DNA from: Allobosea sp. CRIB-10
GTDB lineage: Bacteria > Pseudomonadota > Alphaproteobacteria > Rhizobiales > Beijerinckiaceae
NCBI RefSeq assembly: GCF_900112185.1
Contig: NZ_FOKP01000019.1
Span: forward strand, 1-64,000
Length of the DNA stretch: 64,000 bases
Direction: 5' to 3'
In this document: one piece after another, positions 52,828 to 63,477 of the stretch
Position numbering within the stretch: position 1 is the stretch's first letter
How the letters are laid out: each line of letters starts with the position of its first letter
Made by a program: the position numbers and the translations under genes
Notes under the pieces: generated by a model
The model's input: the letters and a program-made list of their open reading frames with translations, nothing else
What the model was told of the DNA's origin: nothing
Databases searched by the model: none

Positions 52828-55168
52828 CGCGCGCAAACGGCTCGACGCGACGGCGACGCGGCCGATCGTCGGCGCGCCGTTGAAGCATGATTCAGCCGAG
52901 AAGCATGTCGCTGGTGAAGCTCTCTACATCGACGACATCGCCGAGCCGGCCGGCCTTGCCCATGCCTATATCGGCCTCTCGACCATCGCGCATGGCAAGC
53001 TGCTCTCGCTCGACCTATCTGCCGTCGAAGCAGCGCCGGGCGTGCTGTCGGTCCTTACCGCCACCGACATACCCGGCGAGAACGACATCTCCTCGACGCA
53101 CAAGCACGACGAGCCGGTCTTCGCGACGGCGGACATCCTGCATCACGGCCAGCCGCTCTTCGCAGTCATCGCCGAGACGCGCGAGCAGGCCCGCCAGGCC
53201 GCGCTGTTGGCCAAGGCGACCTATGACGAAGCACCTCCGCTGCTCGACGTCGCCGCCGCCCGCGCTGCCGGCTCCGAGCTCGTCACCGAGCCGCTCAAGC
53301 TCGAACGCGGCGACGTCGTCGCTGCCCTCGCCGGCAGCCCGCGCCGGCTCAAGGGCTCGATGGCGATCGGCGGGCAGGATCATTTCTACCTCGAAAGCCA
53401 GATCTCGCTCGCCATCCCCGGCGAGGACCAGGACATGCTGGTGCTGTGCTCGACCCAGCATCCGAGCGAGGTCCAGCACATGGTCGCAAACGTGCTCGGC
53501 GTCGGCGCGCATGCGGTGACGATCGAGGTCCGGCGCATGGGCGGCGGCTTCGGCGGCAAGGAGACGCAGGCCAATCTCTTCGCCTGCGTCGCCGCGCTCG
53601 CCGCGCGCAAGCTGAATCGGCCGGTGAAGCTGCGCCCCGATCGCGACGACGACATGGTCATCACCGGCAAGCGCCACGACTTCGTCGTCGACTACGAGAT
53701 CGGCTTCGACGATGACGGCCGCATCCATGCGGTCGATGCCGTCTATGCCGCGCGCTGCGGCTGGAATGCCGACCTGTCCGGCCCGGTGACGGACCGGGCG
53801 TTGTTCCACATGGATAACTGCTATTTCTATCCGGCGGTGCGGGCCCGCTCGGAGCCCTTGCGCACGCATACGGTCTCTAACACCGCCTTCCGCGGCTTCG
53901 GCGGGCCGCAGGGCATGGTCGGGGCCGAGCGCTTCATCGAGGAGGTCGCCTACGCTACCGGGCTCGATCCGCTGGAGGTGAGGAAACGCAATCTCTATGG
54001 CGGCGACGGCCGGGAGACCACGCCCTATCACCAGCCGGTCGAGGACATGATCGCGGCCGAGGTGATCGACGACCTCGAGCATTCCTGCGACTACCGCGCC
54101 CGCCAGGAGGCGATCCGCGCCTTCAACCGGACGAGCCCCATCATCAAGCGCGGCATAGCGCTGACGCCGGTCAAGTTCGGGATATCCTTCACCGCGACCT
54201 GGTACAATCAGGCCGGCGCGCTGGTGCATGTCTATACCGACGGCACGGTGGCGCTGAACCATGGCGGCACTGAAATGGGCCAGGGGCTCTATCAGAAGGT
54301 CGCGCAGGTGGTGGCGCAGGCCTTCGGCATCGGGCTTGGCGACATCAAGATCACCGCGACGACGACCGGAAAGGTGCCGAACACCTCGGCCACCGCCGCC
54401 TCCTCCGGCTCCGACCTCAACGGCATGGCGGCGCTCGATGCCTGCGAGACGATCAAGCAGCGGCTCGTCGCCTTCGCGGCCAGGCACTGGCAGGAAAAAC
54501 CCGAGGCGATCGCCTTCCTCCCCGGACGAGTCCAGGTCGGCGCCCGCGAGATCGGCTTCGCCGAGCTGATCAAGGCGGCCTACATGGCCCGCGTGCAACT
54601 CTCGGCCACGGGCTTCTATGCAACGCCGAAGATCCATTGGGATCGCAAGGCCGGACGCGGCCATCCGTTCTACTATTTCGCCTATGGCGCCGCCGCGGCC
54701 GAGGTCGCGATCGACACCCTGACCGGCGAGTACAAGGTCGAACGCGTCGACATCCTGCACGACTGCGGCAACTCGCTGAACCCGGCGATCGACAAGGGCC
54801 AGATCGAGGGCGGCTTCGTCCAGGGCATGGGCTGGCTGACCACCGAGGAGCTGGTCTGGGACGAGAAGGGGCGGCTCAGGACGCACGCGCCTTCGACCTA
54901 CAAGATCCCGGTCGCCTCCGACCGGCCGCGCATTTTCAACGTCGCGCTCTTGGAGAAGGCGCCCAATCGCGAGCACACCATCCATCGCTCCAAGGCGGTG
55001 GGCGAGCCGCCGCTGATGCTGGCGATCAGCGTGCTGCACGCGCTCTCCGATGCGGTCGCCAGCGTCGGCGATCATCGCTTCTGTCCGCAGCTCGATGCGC
55101 CGGCGACGCCCGAACGGGTGCTCGATGCGGTCGAGCGAGTGCGGGCCCTGGCGGAGGGCGGGCGATGA
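52820..55168 (+). CDS. xdhB: xanthine dehydrogenase large subunit (molybdopterin)
   Basis: 782 residues. It is the catalytic molybdenum subunit converting hypoxanthine to xanthine to urate. Visible motifs are GEALYIDDIAEPAGLAHAYI (entry of the ald_Xan_dh domain), QDHFYLESQISLAIPGEDQD (Gln of the Mo site), RRMGGGFGGKETQANLFACV, SNTAFRGFGGPQGMVGAERF (Arg of substrate orientation) and GEPPLML near the C-terminus with the catalytic Glu. ATG 52820 overlaps the end of xdhA. Between its stop and xdhC lies a 247-base gap filled by a palindromic repeat element, unlike the overlaps elsewhere in this operon. Confidence 0.95.
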   Translation: MADARKRLDATATRPIVGAPLKHDSAEKHVAGEALYIDDIAEPAGLAHAYIGLSTIAHGKLLSLDLSAVEAAPGVLSVLTATDIPGENDISSTHKHDEPVFATADILHHGQPLFAVIAETREQARQAALLAKATYDEAPPLLDVAAARAAGSELVTEPLKLERGDVVAALAGSPRRLKGSMAIGGQDHFYLESQISLAIPGEDQDMLVLCSTQHPSEVQHMVANVLGVGAHAVTIEVRRMGGGFGGKETQANLFACVAALAARKLNRPVKLRPDRDDDMVITGKRHDFVVDYEIGFDDDGRIHAVDAVYAARCGWNADLSGPVTDRALFHMDNCYFYPAVRARSEPLRTHTVSNTAFRGFGGPQGMVGAERFIEEVAYATGLDPLEVRKRNLYGGDGRETTPYHQPVEDMIAAEVIDDLEHSCDYRARQEAIRAFNRTSPIIKRGIALTPVKFGISFTATWYNQAGALVHVYTDGTVALNHGGTEMGQGLYQKVAQVVAQAFGIGLGDIKITATTTGKVPNTSATAASSGSDLNGMAALDACETIKQRLVAFAARHWQEKPEAIAFLPGRVQVGAREIGFAELIKAAYMARVQLSATGFYATPKIHWDRKAGRGHPFYYFAYGAAAAEVAIDTLTGEYKVERVDILHDCGNSLNPAIDKGQIEGGFVQGMGWLTTEELVWDEKGRLRTHAPSTYKIPVASDRPRIFNVALLEKAPNREHTIHRSKAVGEPPLMLAISVLHALSDAVASVGDHRFCPQLDAPATPERVLDAVERVRALAEGGR

Positions 55169-55239
55169 TCGTGAAGGTGCCCGCGAGATCCCCTCTCCCG
55201 GAGGACTTGCCCCGCGCACGGCTGCTCACATGGGCTCCT

Positions 55240-55386
55240 CCCTTCCCCCTTGTGGGGAAGGGTATGGGGATGGGGGGCGAACGACTGGGTGAGCGATGGC
55301 TTGTAGAAGCGGCTCGGCCCAGCTTCCAGCGAACTCGCCCCGACTTTCCGCCCCCCACCCCTGCCCCTCCCCACAAAGGGGAGGGG
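55240..55386. repeat. palindromic repeat element between xdhB and xdhC
   Basis: About 147 bases. A left arm (55240-55278) of pattern CCCTTCCCCCTTGTGGGG then GTATGGGGATGGGGGGC and a right arm (55350-55386), its near-perfect inverted copy around CCACAAAGGGG, enclose a 70-base middle. Each arm is itself palindromic (CCCC-TTGT-GGGG). It belongs to the same general class as the element at 62368-62515. It contains no credible ORF and interrupts an otherwise overlapping operon. Confidence 0.7.
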
Positions 55387-55415
55387 TTCCCCGCGCCCTT
55401 ATGGGTCAGGCGATC

Positions 55416-56265
55416 ATGACCCCCGCCAACTTCCTCGCCGCTAGCCTCACCGAAGGCGCCGTCATCGTCCGCATCACGGAGGCCCAGGGCTCGACGCCGC
55501 GCGAGGCCGGCGCGACGATGATCGTCAGCGCGCACGGTAGCGCCGGCACCATCGGCGGCGGCCAGCTCGAATTCCACTGCATCGACCTCGCCCGCGCCCT
55601 GCGCGACAGCGGCGGGCCGCAGCAGCTGATCGACATCCCGCTCGGCCCGCAAATGGGTCAGTGCTGCGGCGGGCGCGTGCGGGTCGCGATGGAGCCGGCG
55701 ACCGCCGCCCATCTGGAAGCGCTGAGAGAGGACGAGGCGAAAGCAGCGGCCGAGCGGCCACAAGTGCTGATCTTCGGCGCCGGCCACACCGGCAAGGCCC
55801 TGGCGCGGAGCCTCGCTCTGCTGCCGGTCGCCGTTACATTGATCGACGATCGTCCTGGCCAGTTCGGCGAGGTGCCCGCGACCGTCGCCTGCCTGCAGCT
55901 CGACGATCCCGAGACCGCGCTGGCCACTGCGCGGCCGGGCTCGGCCTTTGTCACCCTGACCCATAGCCATGCGCTCGATTATCGCCTCACCGAGGCGGCG
56001 CTGCTGCGCGGCGATGCCGCTTATGTCGGCATGATCGGCTCAAGCACGAAGCGCTCCCGCTTCGAGGTTAGCTTCCGCCGCCGCCATCCCGGCAGCGAGG
56101 CGCTGGCCGGGCTCACCTGCCCGATCGGCGGATCGGATGTGCATGACAAGCGTCCGGAGGTCATCGCCGCCTTGACGAGTGCCGAGCTGGTGCGTTGCTT
56201 GCTTGGCGAGAAGGCAGGCCTCGCGGGGAGGTCTGCCACGGGACGAGCGAGGCCACGGAACCGCC

Positions 56266-56282
<17 letters not shown>
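55416..56282 (+). CDS. xdhC: xanthine dehydrogenase accessory protein XdhC
   Basis: 288 residues. XdhC binds molybdenum cofactor, supports its sulfuration and inserts it into XdhB. The N-terminal XdhC/CoxI domain has ITEAQGSTPREAGATMIVSA, GTIGGGQLEF and QMGQCCGGRV with its conserved Cys pair. A Rossmann-fold C-terminal domain (about 115-260) contains LIFGAGHTGKALARSLALLP and MIGSSTKRSRF. ATG 55416 is preferred over 55401, which lies just past the repeat element. The gene's last 17 bases overlap the transporter ATPase gene, tying purine oxidation to uptake. Confidence 0.9.
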
Positions 56283-57817
<1,535 letters not shown>

Positions 57818-57825
<8 letters not shown>

Positions 57826-58894
57826 GTGGCGGCGCCGGCGCGAGCCCAGCAAGGCGATGCTGTACCTCAGCCCGCTGATCGCGGTCGGGCTGACCATGCT
57901 GACGGGCATGCTGGTCTTCGGCGCGATCGGCTATGACGGCCTGCGCGCAGTCACGGCGATCTTCATCACGCCGCTGGTCGAGCCGCAGCGCTGGGCCGAT
58001 CTCGGCGTCAAGGCAGCGCCCTTGATCATGATCGCGCTCGGCCTCGCTATCGGCTTTCGCGCCAATGTCTGGAACATCGGCGCCGAGGGGCAGTACGTCA
58101 TGGGTGCGATCGCCGGCACCGGCGTTGCGCTCCTGACCCATGACATGACGGGCTGGTGGATCCTGCCGGCGATGGCGCTCGCCGGGATTATCGGCGGCGC
58201 GGCCTGGGCAGCGCTCCCTGCCCTGCTGAAAGTCAGGCTGCAGGTCAGCGAGATCCTGACCAGCCTGATGCTGACCTATGTCGCGGTGCAGTTCCTGTAT
58301 TACCTCGTGCGCGGCCCGTGGAAGGACCCGGACGGCTTCAATTTCCCGCAGACTAGGATGTTCAGCGCCTCCCAGACGCTGCCTGCGGTCGCGGAAGGCT
58401 CGCTCGTCCATCTCGGCGTGCCGCTCGCCGTCCTGCTCGCGCTGATCGCCTGGTTCGTGATGGCTAAGACCGTCGCCGGCTATGCCGTCCGCGTCGTCGG
58501 GCGGGCCCCTGCCGCCGCTCGCCATGGCGGCTTCGATGCCAACCGCGTCACCTGGGCGGCGCTGCTCGCCGGCGGCGGGCTTGCCGGGCTTGCCGGCCTG
58601 TTCGAGGCGGCCGGACCCTTCGGCCAGCTCACTCCACAATTCCCGGTGGGCTACGGCTTCACCGCGATCATCGTGGCCTTTCTCGGCCGGCTCTCGCCTC
58701 CCGGCATCGTCTTCGGCGCGCTGGTGCTCGCCGTGACCTATGTCGGCGGCGAGATCGCCCAGAGCACGGTGCGCCTGCCCTCGGCCGCCACCGGCATGTT
58801 CCAGGCGCTGCTGCTGTTCTTCCTGCTCGCGACCGATGTGCTGGTGCGTTACCGGCTCGCCTGGAAGACGCGGCCGGCGAGGAGCGCGCCATGA
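57818..58894 (+). CDS. BMP-type nucleoside/purine ABC transporter permease 1
   Basis: 358 residues with eight or more hydrophobic segments. After the first helix (YLSPLIAVGLTMLTGMLVFG) the signature KAAPLIMIALGLAIGFRANV WNIGAEGQ marks the ribose/nucleoside permease family. Downstream, LQVSEILTSLMLTYVAVQFL is the coupling-region block found in nucleoside permease YufP-like proteins. Start ATG 57818 overlaps the ATPase gene by eight bases, and its stop overlaps the next permease ATG by four. Together with the next gene it forms the channel. Confidence 0.88.
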
Positions 58895-59814
58895 CCGCGG
58901 CCATCCTCGTCTCGATCTTCATGACGCTCGCCGCGGCAGCGACGCCGATCCTGCTCGCGGCCTTGGGCGAACTCGTCACCGAGAAGGCCGGCGTCCTCAA
59001 TCTTGGCGTCGAGGGCATGATGCTGTGCGGCGCCGTCGCGGGCTTTGCGGTGGCCTACTCCACGGGCAGCGTCCCGCTCGGCTTGCTGGCGGCGACGCTG
59101 GCGGGCGTCGCCGCGGCGATGATCTTCGCGCTGCTGACGCTGGGGCTCGGCTCGAACCAGGTCGCGATGGGCCTTGCGCTGACGATCTTCGGCATCGGCG
59201 CCTCCTCGCTGATCGGGGCCGGCTTCGTCGGCCGCACGATCACGCGGCTCGGCCCGCTTTTCCCGGCCGACTACGCCGCCCATCCCTGGCTGCGCCTCGT
59301 CGTCGGTCATGACGCCATCGTCTACCTATCGCTCGCGCTCGTCCTCGCCGTCAGCCTGTTCCTGCGCCGGACCAAGGCCGGGCTGATCCTGCGGGCCGTC
59401 GGCGAGAATGCCGATTCCGCCCATGCGATCGGCTATCGCGTGCTGGCGATCCGCACCGCCGCGACCGCCTTCGGCGGGGCGCTGGCCGGGCTCGGCGGCG
59501 CCTATTTTTCGCTGGCGCTGACGCCGATGTGGGCCGACCGCCTGACCGCCGGCCGTGGCTGGATCGCGCTCGCCCTCGTCGTCTTCGCCGCCTGGAAACC
59601 GGGCCGGCTGCTGATCGGCGCCTATCTTTTCGGCGCGGTCGCGACCTTCGAATTGCAGGCCAAGGCGGCCGGCCTCAGCTTCATCGCGCCCGAGGTGCTG
59701 GCGATGACCCCCTACCTTGCGACGATTGTGGTTCTGACCATGATGTCGCTAGGACGGAGAACCGGCGGGCGCGACGCGCCCGCCTGCCTCGGCAAGCCTT
59801 TCCCGGCGCCCTAA
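58891..59814 (+). CDS. BMP-type nucleoside/purine ABC transporter permease 2
   Basis: 307 residues, highly hydrophobic. The sequence LVTEKAGVLNLGVEGMMLCG is the hallmark of the second permease (YufQ-like) of BMP transporters. Later blocks are LGLGSNQVAMGLALTIFGIG, GLILRAVGENADSAHAIGYR and LGGAYFSLALTPMWADRLTA. ATG 58891 overlaps the previous stop. It precedes the binding-protein gene by 32 bases. Confidence 0.9.
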   Translation: MTAAILVSIFMTLAAAATPILLAALGELVTEKAGVLNLGVEGMMLCGAVAGFAVAYSTGSVPLGLLAATLAGVAAAMIFALLTLGLGSNQVAMGLALTIFGIGASSLIGAGFVGRTITRLGPLFPADYAAHPWLRLVVGHDAIVYLSLALVLAVSLFLRRTKAGLILRAVGENADSAHAIGYRVLAIRTAATAFGGALAGLGGAYFSLALTPMWADRLTAGRGWIALALVVFAAWKPGRLLIGAYLFGAVATFELQAKAAGLSFIAPEVLAMTPYLATIVVLTMMSLGRRTGGRDAPACLGKPFPAP

Positions 59815-59846
59815 CCGCGCTGCAACCGACAACGGGGAACACCATC

Positions 59847-60920
59847 ATGTCTGCTATCATCACCCGCCGCACCCTTCTCGCCGGCACCGCCGCCAGCGCG
59901 GCCCTGCCGCTGGTCGGCGCGCGCGCCCAGGCGCCGTTCGGCGTCGGCTTCGTCTATGTCGGCCCGGTCGGCGATCATGGCTGGACCTGGACCCACGACC
60001 AGGGCCGCAAGGCGGTCGAGGCCGCCTATGGCAACAAGGTCAAGACCAGCTTCATCGAGAACGTCGCCGAAGGCCCGGATGCGGCGCGCGCCATCCGCCA
60101 GCTCGCCCAGGCTGGCGACCAGCTGATCTTCACGACCTCCTTCGGTTTCATGAATCCGACCATCCAGGTCGCCAAGCAGTTCCCGAAAATCAAGTTCGAG
60201 CATGCCACCGGCTATCAGCGCGCCGAGAACGTCGCGACCTACAATGCCCGATTCTACGAGGGCCGCGCCGTGATCGGCACCATCGCCGGGCATATGTCGA
60301 AGTCCGGGCAGGCCGGCTACATCGCCTCCTTCCCGATCCCCGAGGTGGTGATGGGCATCAACGCCTTCCATCTCGCGGCCAAGAAGGTGAACCCCAACTT
60401 CAAGACCAAGGTGATCTGGGCCTCGACCTGGTACGACCCGGCCAAGGAAGCCGATGCCGCCAAGGCGCTGATCGACCAAGGCTGCGACGTGATCACCCAG
60501 CACACCGACTCGGCAGCGGCCCTGCAGGCGGCCGAGCAGCGCGGCGTCTTCGCCTTCGGCCAGGCCTCGGACATGAAGGCCTTCGCTCCCAAGGCCCATC
60601 TCTCGGCGATCGTCGACGACTGGTCGGGGTATTACGTCAAGCGCGTCAAGGAAGCGATGGACGGGACCTGGAAGAGCGGCGACGTCTGGGGCGGCATCAA
60701 GGACGGCATGGTCAAGCTCGCGCCCTATAACGACGCGGTCACGCCGGCCGCCCGTGCCGCCGCGGACGAGGTCCAGAAGGGCATCGTCGCCGGCACGCTC
60801 CACCCCTTCACCGGCGAGCTCAAGGACCAGAAGGGCACGCTGCGCCTCAAGGCCGGCGAGACCGCCAGCGACGAGATCCTCTCGAAGATGGACTGGTACG
60901 TCGACGGCGTGCAGGCGTAA
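59847..60920 (+). CDS. BMP family substrate-binding protein
   Basis: 357 residues. The signal peptide begins SAIITRRTLLAGTAASAALP; the ITRRTLL twin-arginine pair suggests Tat export, unusual for such binding proteins but common in this family's alphaproteobacterial members. The domain starts GVGFVYVGPVGDHGWTWTHD, the BMP (basic membrane protein/PnrA-like) signature of purine-nucleoside binders, followed by FTTSFGFMNPTIQVAKQFPK and GYIASFPIPEVVMGINAFHL. It is the last gene of the xdh-transporter operon. A repeat element follows. Ligand inferred to be a purine base or nucleoside. Confidence 0.9.
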   Translation: MSAIITRRTLLAGTAASAALPLVGARAQAPFGVGFVYVGPVGDHGWTWTHDQGRKAVEAAYGNKVKTSFIENVAEGPDAARAIRQLAQAGDQLIFTTSFGFMNPTIQVAKQFPKIKFEHATGYQRAENVATYNARFYEGRAVIGTIAGHMSKSGQAGYIASFPIPEVVMGINAFHLAAKKVNPNFKTKVIWASTWYDPAKEADAAKALIDQGCDVITQHTDSAAALQAAEQRGVFAFGQASDMKAFAPKAHLSAIVDDWSGYYVKRVKEAMDGTWKSGDVWGGIKDGMVKLAPYNDAVTPAARAAADEVQKGIVAGTLHPFTGELKDQKGTLRLKAGETASDEILSKMDWYVDGVQA

Positions 60921-60929
60921 GCGAAGGAC

Positions 60930-61039
60930 GCGTCATGCTCGGGCTCGACCCGAGCATCTCTTGCCGGAGGAGGCTCCTCTCAGCGCCTCCTCGTCCTGAG
61001 ATTCTCGGGTCTGCGCTTCGCTCCGCCCGAGAATGACGC
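60930..61039. repeat. MITE-like palindromic repeat, copy 2
   Basis: About 110 bases, bounded by GCGTCATGCTCGGG on the left and CCCGAGAATGACGC on the right, inverted with one mismatch. It shares the same two-hairpin plan as copy 1 (49833-49932) with a different middle (CTCCTCTC and GCGCCTCCTCG arms). It lies ten bases past the stop of the binding-protein gene and probably terminates its transcript. Confidence 0.75.
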
Positions 61040-61077
61040 TCTCCAGCCGCGAACAAAAATTACCCGCAGGACCCCCC

Positions 61078-61106
61078 TTGCAGATATTTTAAGCTTGAAA
61101 CAATAT
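61078..61106 (+). promoter_or_regulatory. weak candidate promoter before the branched-chain-type importer
   Basis: TTGCAG (61078-61083) lies 17 bases before CAATAT (61101-61106), in the only AT-rich stretch of the 263-base gap after the repeat element. The -35 matches four of six positions and the -10 three of six. Position 78 bases before the ATG at 61184 is suitable. Confidence 0.3.
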
Positions 61107-61183
61107 GGCTGCCGACACCACCGGACAGGGATGGGGAACCCCGCCGGCGGTCGCATCTGCCACGTCCCGGGAGGACATCGGAC

Positions 61184-62353
61184 ATGACGCTCAAATTCAC
61201 TCTGTCGCTTAGCGCCGGCGTGCTCGCGCTCGGGCTTTCCGCTGCCCAAGCGCAGGAGCCCTTGAAGATCGGCGTGGTCAGCGTGCTGACCGGCCCTGCG
61301 GCCGCGCTCGGCCAGCAGGTTCGTGACGGCTTCCAGCTCGCGGTCGACCAGAATGGCGGCAAGCTCGGCGGCGTGCCGGTGCAGATCACCGTGATCGACG
61401 ACGAGCTCAAGCCCGACGTCGCGGTCGGCAAGGTCCGCAGCTTCGTCGAGGGCGGCAAGGTCGACTTCGTGGTAGGCCCGGTGTTCTCGAACATTCTCGG
61501 CGCGATCGCCAAGCCGGTGCTGGATTCAGGTGCGATCCTGATCAGCCCGAATGCCGGCCCCTCGACCATGGCCGGCAAGGCCTGCCACCAGAACTTCTTC
61601 GTGACCTCGTACCAGAACGACCAGGTCCACGAGGTGCTCGGCAAATACGCGCAGGACCAAAACTATAAGAAGGCCTACATCATCGCGCCGAACTACCAGG
61701 CCGGTAAGGACTCGCTCGCCGGCTTCAAGCGCTACTTCAAGGGCGAGATCCTCGACGAGGTCTATGTTCCGTTGACCTCGCTCGACTTCTCGGCCGAGCT
61801 CGCCAAGATCGCCTCGGCCAAGCCCGACGTGGTCTTCGCCTTCCTGCCCGGCGGCCTCGGCGTCAACTTCGTCAAGCAGTGGTCGCAGGCCGGCCTCACC
61901 GGCAAGGTGCCGTTCCTTTCCGCCTTCACGGTCGACGAATCCACTCTCCCGGCGCAGCAGGACGCCGCCGTCGGCATGTTCGGCGGCATGACCTGGGCGC
62001 CCAACATGGACAACCCGCAGACGAAGAAGTTCGTCGCGGCCTATGAAGCGGCCTACAAGATCGTGCCCGGCTCCTATGCCCAGCAGGCCTTCGATGCGGC
62101 GCAACTGATCGACTCAGCGGTCAAGGCCGCCGGCGGCACCGCCGACAAGGACAAGCTGCGCGCCGCGATCAAGAAGGCCGACTTCACCTCGCTGCGCGGC
62201 AAGTTCAAGTTCAACACCAATGGCTATCCGATCCAGGACTTCTACCTGGTCAAGGTCGCCAAGCGGGCGGACGGCAAGTTCCAGACCGAGATCGCCCAGA
62301 AGGTGTTCGAGGACTACGCCGACCCGCATGCGAAGGATTGCGCGCTCAAATAG
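61184..62353 (+). CDS. branched-chain amino acid-type ABC transporter substrate-binding protein
   Basis: 389 residues. A Sec signal peptide (MTLKFTLSLSAGVLALGLSA, cleaved near AAQAQ) precedes a LivJ/LivK type 1 binding domain: LKIGVVSVLTGPAAALGQQV, ISPNAGPSTMAGKACHQNFF, AYIIAPNYQAGKDSLAGFKR and FAFLPGGLGVNFVKQWSQAG. The family binds branched-chain amino acids, amides, urea or aromatic compounds; the purine module before it makes a nitrogen-rich ligand possible but not certain. It is followed by an inverted-repeat element and then livH-type and livM-type permeases. Confidence 0.9.
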   Translation: MTLKFTLSLSAGVLALGLSAAQAQEPLKIGVVSVLTGPAAALGQQVRDGFQLAVDQNGGKLGGVPVQITVIDDELKPDVAVGKVRSFVEGGKVDFVVGPVFSNILGAIAKPVLDSGAILISPNAGPSTMAGKACHQNFFVTSYQNDQVHEVLGKYAQDQNYKKAYIIAPNYQAGKDSLAGFKRYFKGEILDEVYVPLTSLDFSAELAKIASAKPDVVFAFLPGGLGVNFVKQWSQAGLTGKVPFLSAFTVDESTLPAQQDAAVGMFGGMTWAPNMDNPQTKKFVAAYEAAYKIVPGSYAQQAFDAAQLIDSAVKAAGGTADKDKLRAAIKKADFTSLRGKFKFNTNGYPIQDFYLVKVAKRADGKFQTEIAQKVFEDYADPHAKDCALK

Positions 62354-62367
62354 GGCGGCCGAACCTC

Positions 62368-62515
62368 GGGAACCCCTCTCCTGGAAGGAGAGGGGTAGGG
62401 GTGAGGTGTGCGTAGCGAAATCACTGGCCTTAACCTGACCGCACGGTCAGCACTCGCGGCGCTGGTCCGACGGCCTACACCTCACCCTGCCCTCTCCTTC
62501 CAGGAGAGGGTTCCC
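62368..62515. repeat. inverted-repeat element between liv-type binding protein and permease genes
   Basis: About 148 bases. A left arm at 62368-62408 (GGGAACCCCTCTCCTGGAAG then GAGAGGGGTAGGGGTGAGGTG) and a right arm at 62478-62515, its inverted copy with three single-base gaps, enclose a 69-base middle. Each arm contains the palindrome CCTCTCC-TGGA-AGGAGAGG pattern. It resembles the element at 55240-55386 in plan and sits in the only large gap of this transporter operon. Confidence 0.75.
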
Positions 62516-62550
62516 TGCGCCATTTCCGGACAGTCGATCGCGACCCAGCA

Positions 62551-63477
62551 ATGACCACCGGCCTCCTCATCGTCCAGATCCTGAACGGGCTGCAGTTCGG
62601 CATCCTGCTGTTCCTGGTGGCGGCAGGGCTGACCCTGGTCTTCGGCGTCATGGACTTCATCAACCTGGCGCATGGCGTGCAGTACATGCTCGGCGCCTAT
62701 CTCGCCGTGACCTTCGTCGCGCTGACCGGCTCCTTCGTGCTCGGCCTCGTGCTGGCATTGGCGGCAGCTTTGGTCTTCGGCCTCGCCCTCGAATTCATGG
62801 TCTTCCGCCATCTCTACGAGCGCGACCATCTCGACCAGGTGCTGGCGACCTTCGGGCTGATCCTGCTGCTCAACCAGAGCGTCAAGATGATCTGGGGCGC
62901 TGCTCCCCTCTCCGTTCCGCTGCCTGAGTTCCTCACCGGCAATGTAGCGCTGATGGACGGCATCCTCTACCCGACCTACCGCTTCGCGCTGATCGGCTCG
63001 GGCCTGGCGGTCGGCGCCCTGCTCTGGTTCATCGTCGAGAAGACCCGCACCGGCATGTTGCTGCGGGCCGGCGCCTCGAACGCCCCGATGGTCTCTGCCC
63101 TCGGCGTCGATATCCGCAAGCTGTTCATGATCGTCTTCGCCTTCGGCACCATGCTGGCGGGCTTCGCCGGGGCGATGGCGGCGCCGATCCTCTCGGTCGA
63201 GCCCGGCATGGGCGACAGCGTGCTGATCCTCGCCTTCGTCGTCATCGTCATCGGCGGCATCGGCTCGATCCGCGGCGCCTTCGTCGCGGCGCTGATCGTC
63301 GGCCTCGTCGACACGCTCGGCCGCTCCTTCATGAACGACCTGCTGCGGCTGTTCATGAGTGCCCCCTCGGCGCGGGCGACCGGCGCCGCGCTGTCCTCGA
63401 TGCTGATCTACCTCCTGATGGCGGTGGTGCTGTTCGTGCGGCCGGAAGGCCTGCTGCCGGCGCGAGGCCGGACATGA
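62551..63477 (+). CDS. livH: branched-chain amino acid-type ABC transporter permease (LivH-like)
   Basis: 308 residues with about eight hydrophobic segments. It begins MTTGLLIVQILNGLQFGILL. The early motif FLVAAGLTLVFGVMDFINLA and HGVQYMLGAYLAV are the LivH signature, and later blocks include LRAGASNAPMVSALGVDIRK and LAGFAGAMAAPILSVEPGMG, then IVIGGIGSIRGAFVAALIVG. Its stop overlaps the livM start by four bases. The gene follows the binding-protein gene after a 197-base gap holding an inverted-repeat element. Confidence 0.92.
   Translation: MTTGLLIVQILNGLQFGILLFLVAAGLTLVFGVMDFINLAHGVQYMLGAYLAVTFVALTGSFVLGLVLALAAALVFGLALEFMVFRHLYERDHLDQVLATFGLILLLNQSVKMIWGAAPLSVPLPEFLTGNVALMDGILYPTYRFALIGSGLAVGALLWFIVEKTRTGMLLRAGASNAPMVSALGVDIRKLFMIVFAFGTMLAGFAGAMAAPILSVEPGMGDSVLILAFVVIVIGGIGSIRGAFVAALIVGLVDTLGRSFMNDLLRLFMSAPSARATGAALSSMLIYLLMAVVLFVRPEGLLPARGRT

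Noticed and set aside
53015..55219. 734-residue open frame on the minus strand across xdhB
   Set aside because: It mirrors the xdhB codons; the composition is the Arg/Ala/Asp-rich pattern expected opposite a GC-rich gene, with no recognisable domain and no ribosome site, while xdhB has every family motif.
55165..55419. Short ORF beginning at the ATGA overlapping the xdhB stop
   Set aside because: It reads through the repeat element with a Pro/Gly/Arg low-complexity product; more likely a relic of the former coupling with the next gene.
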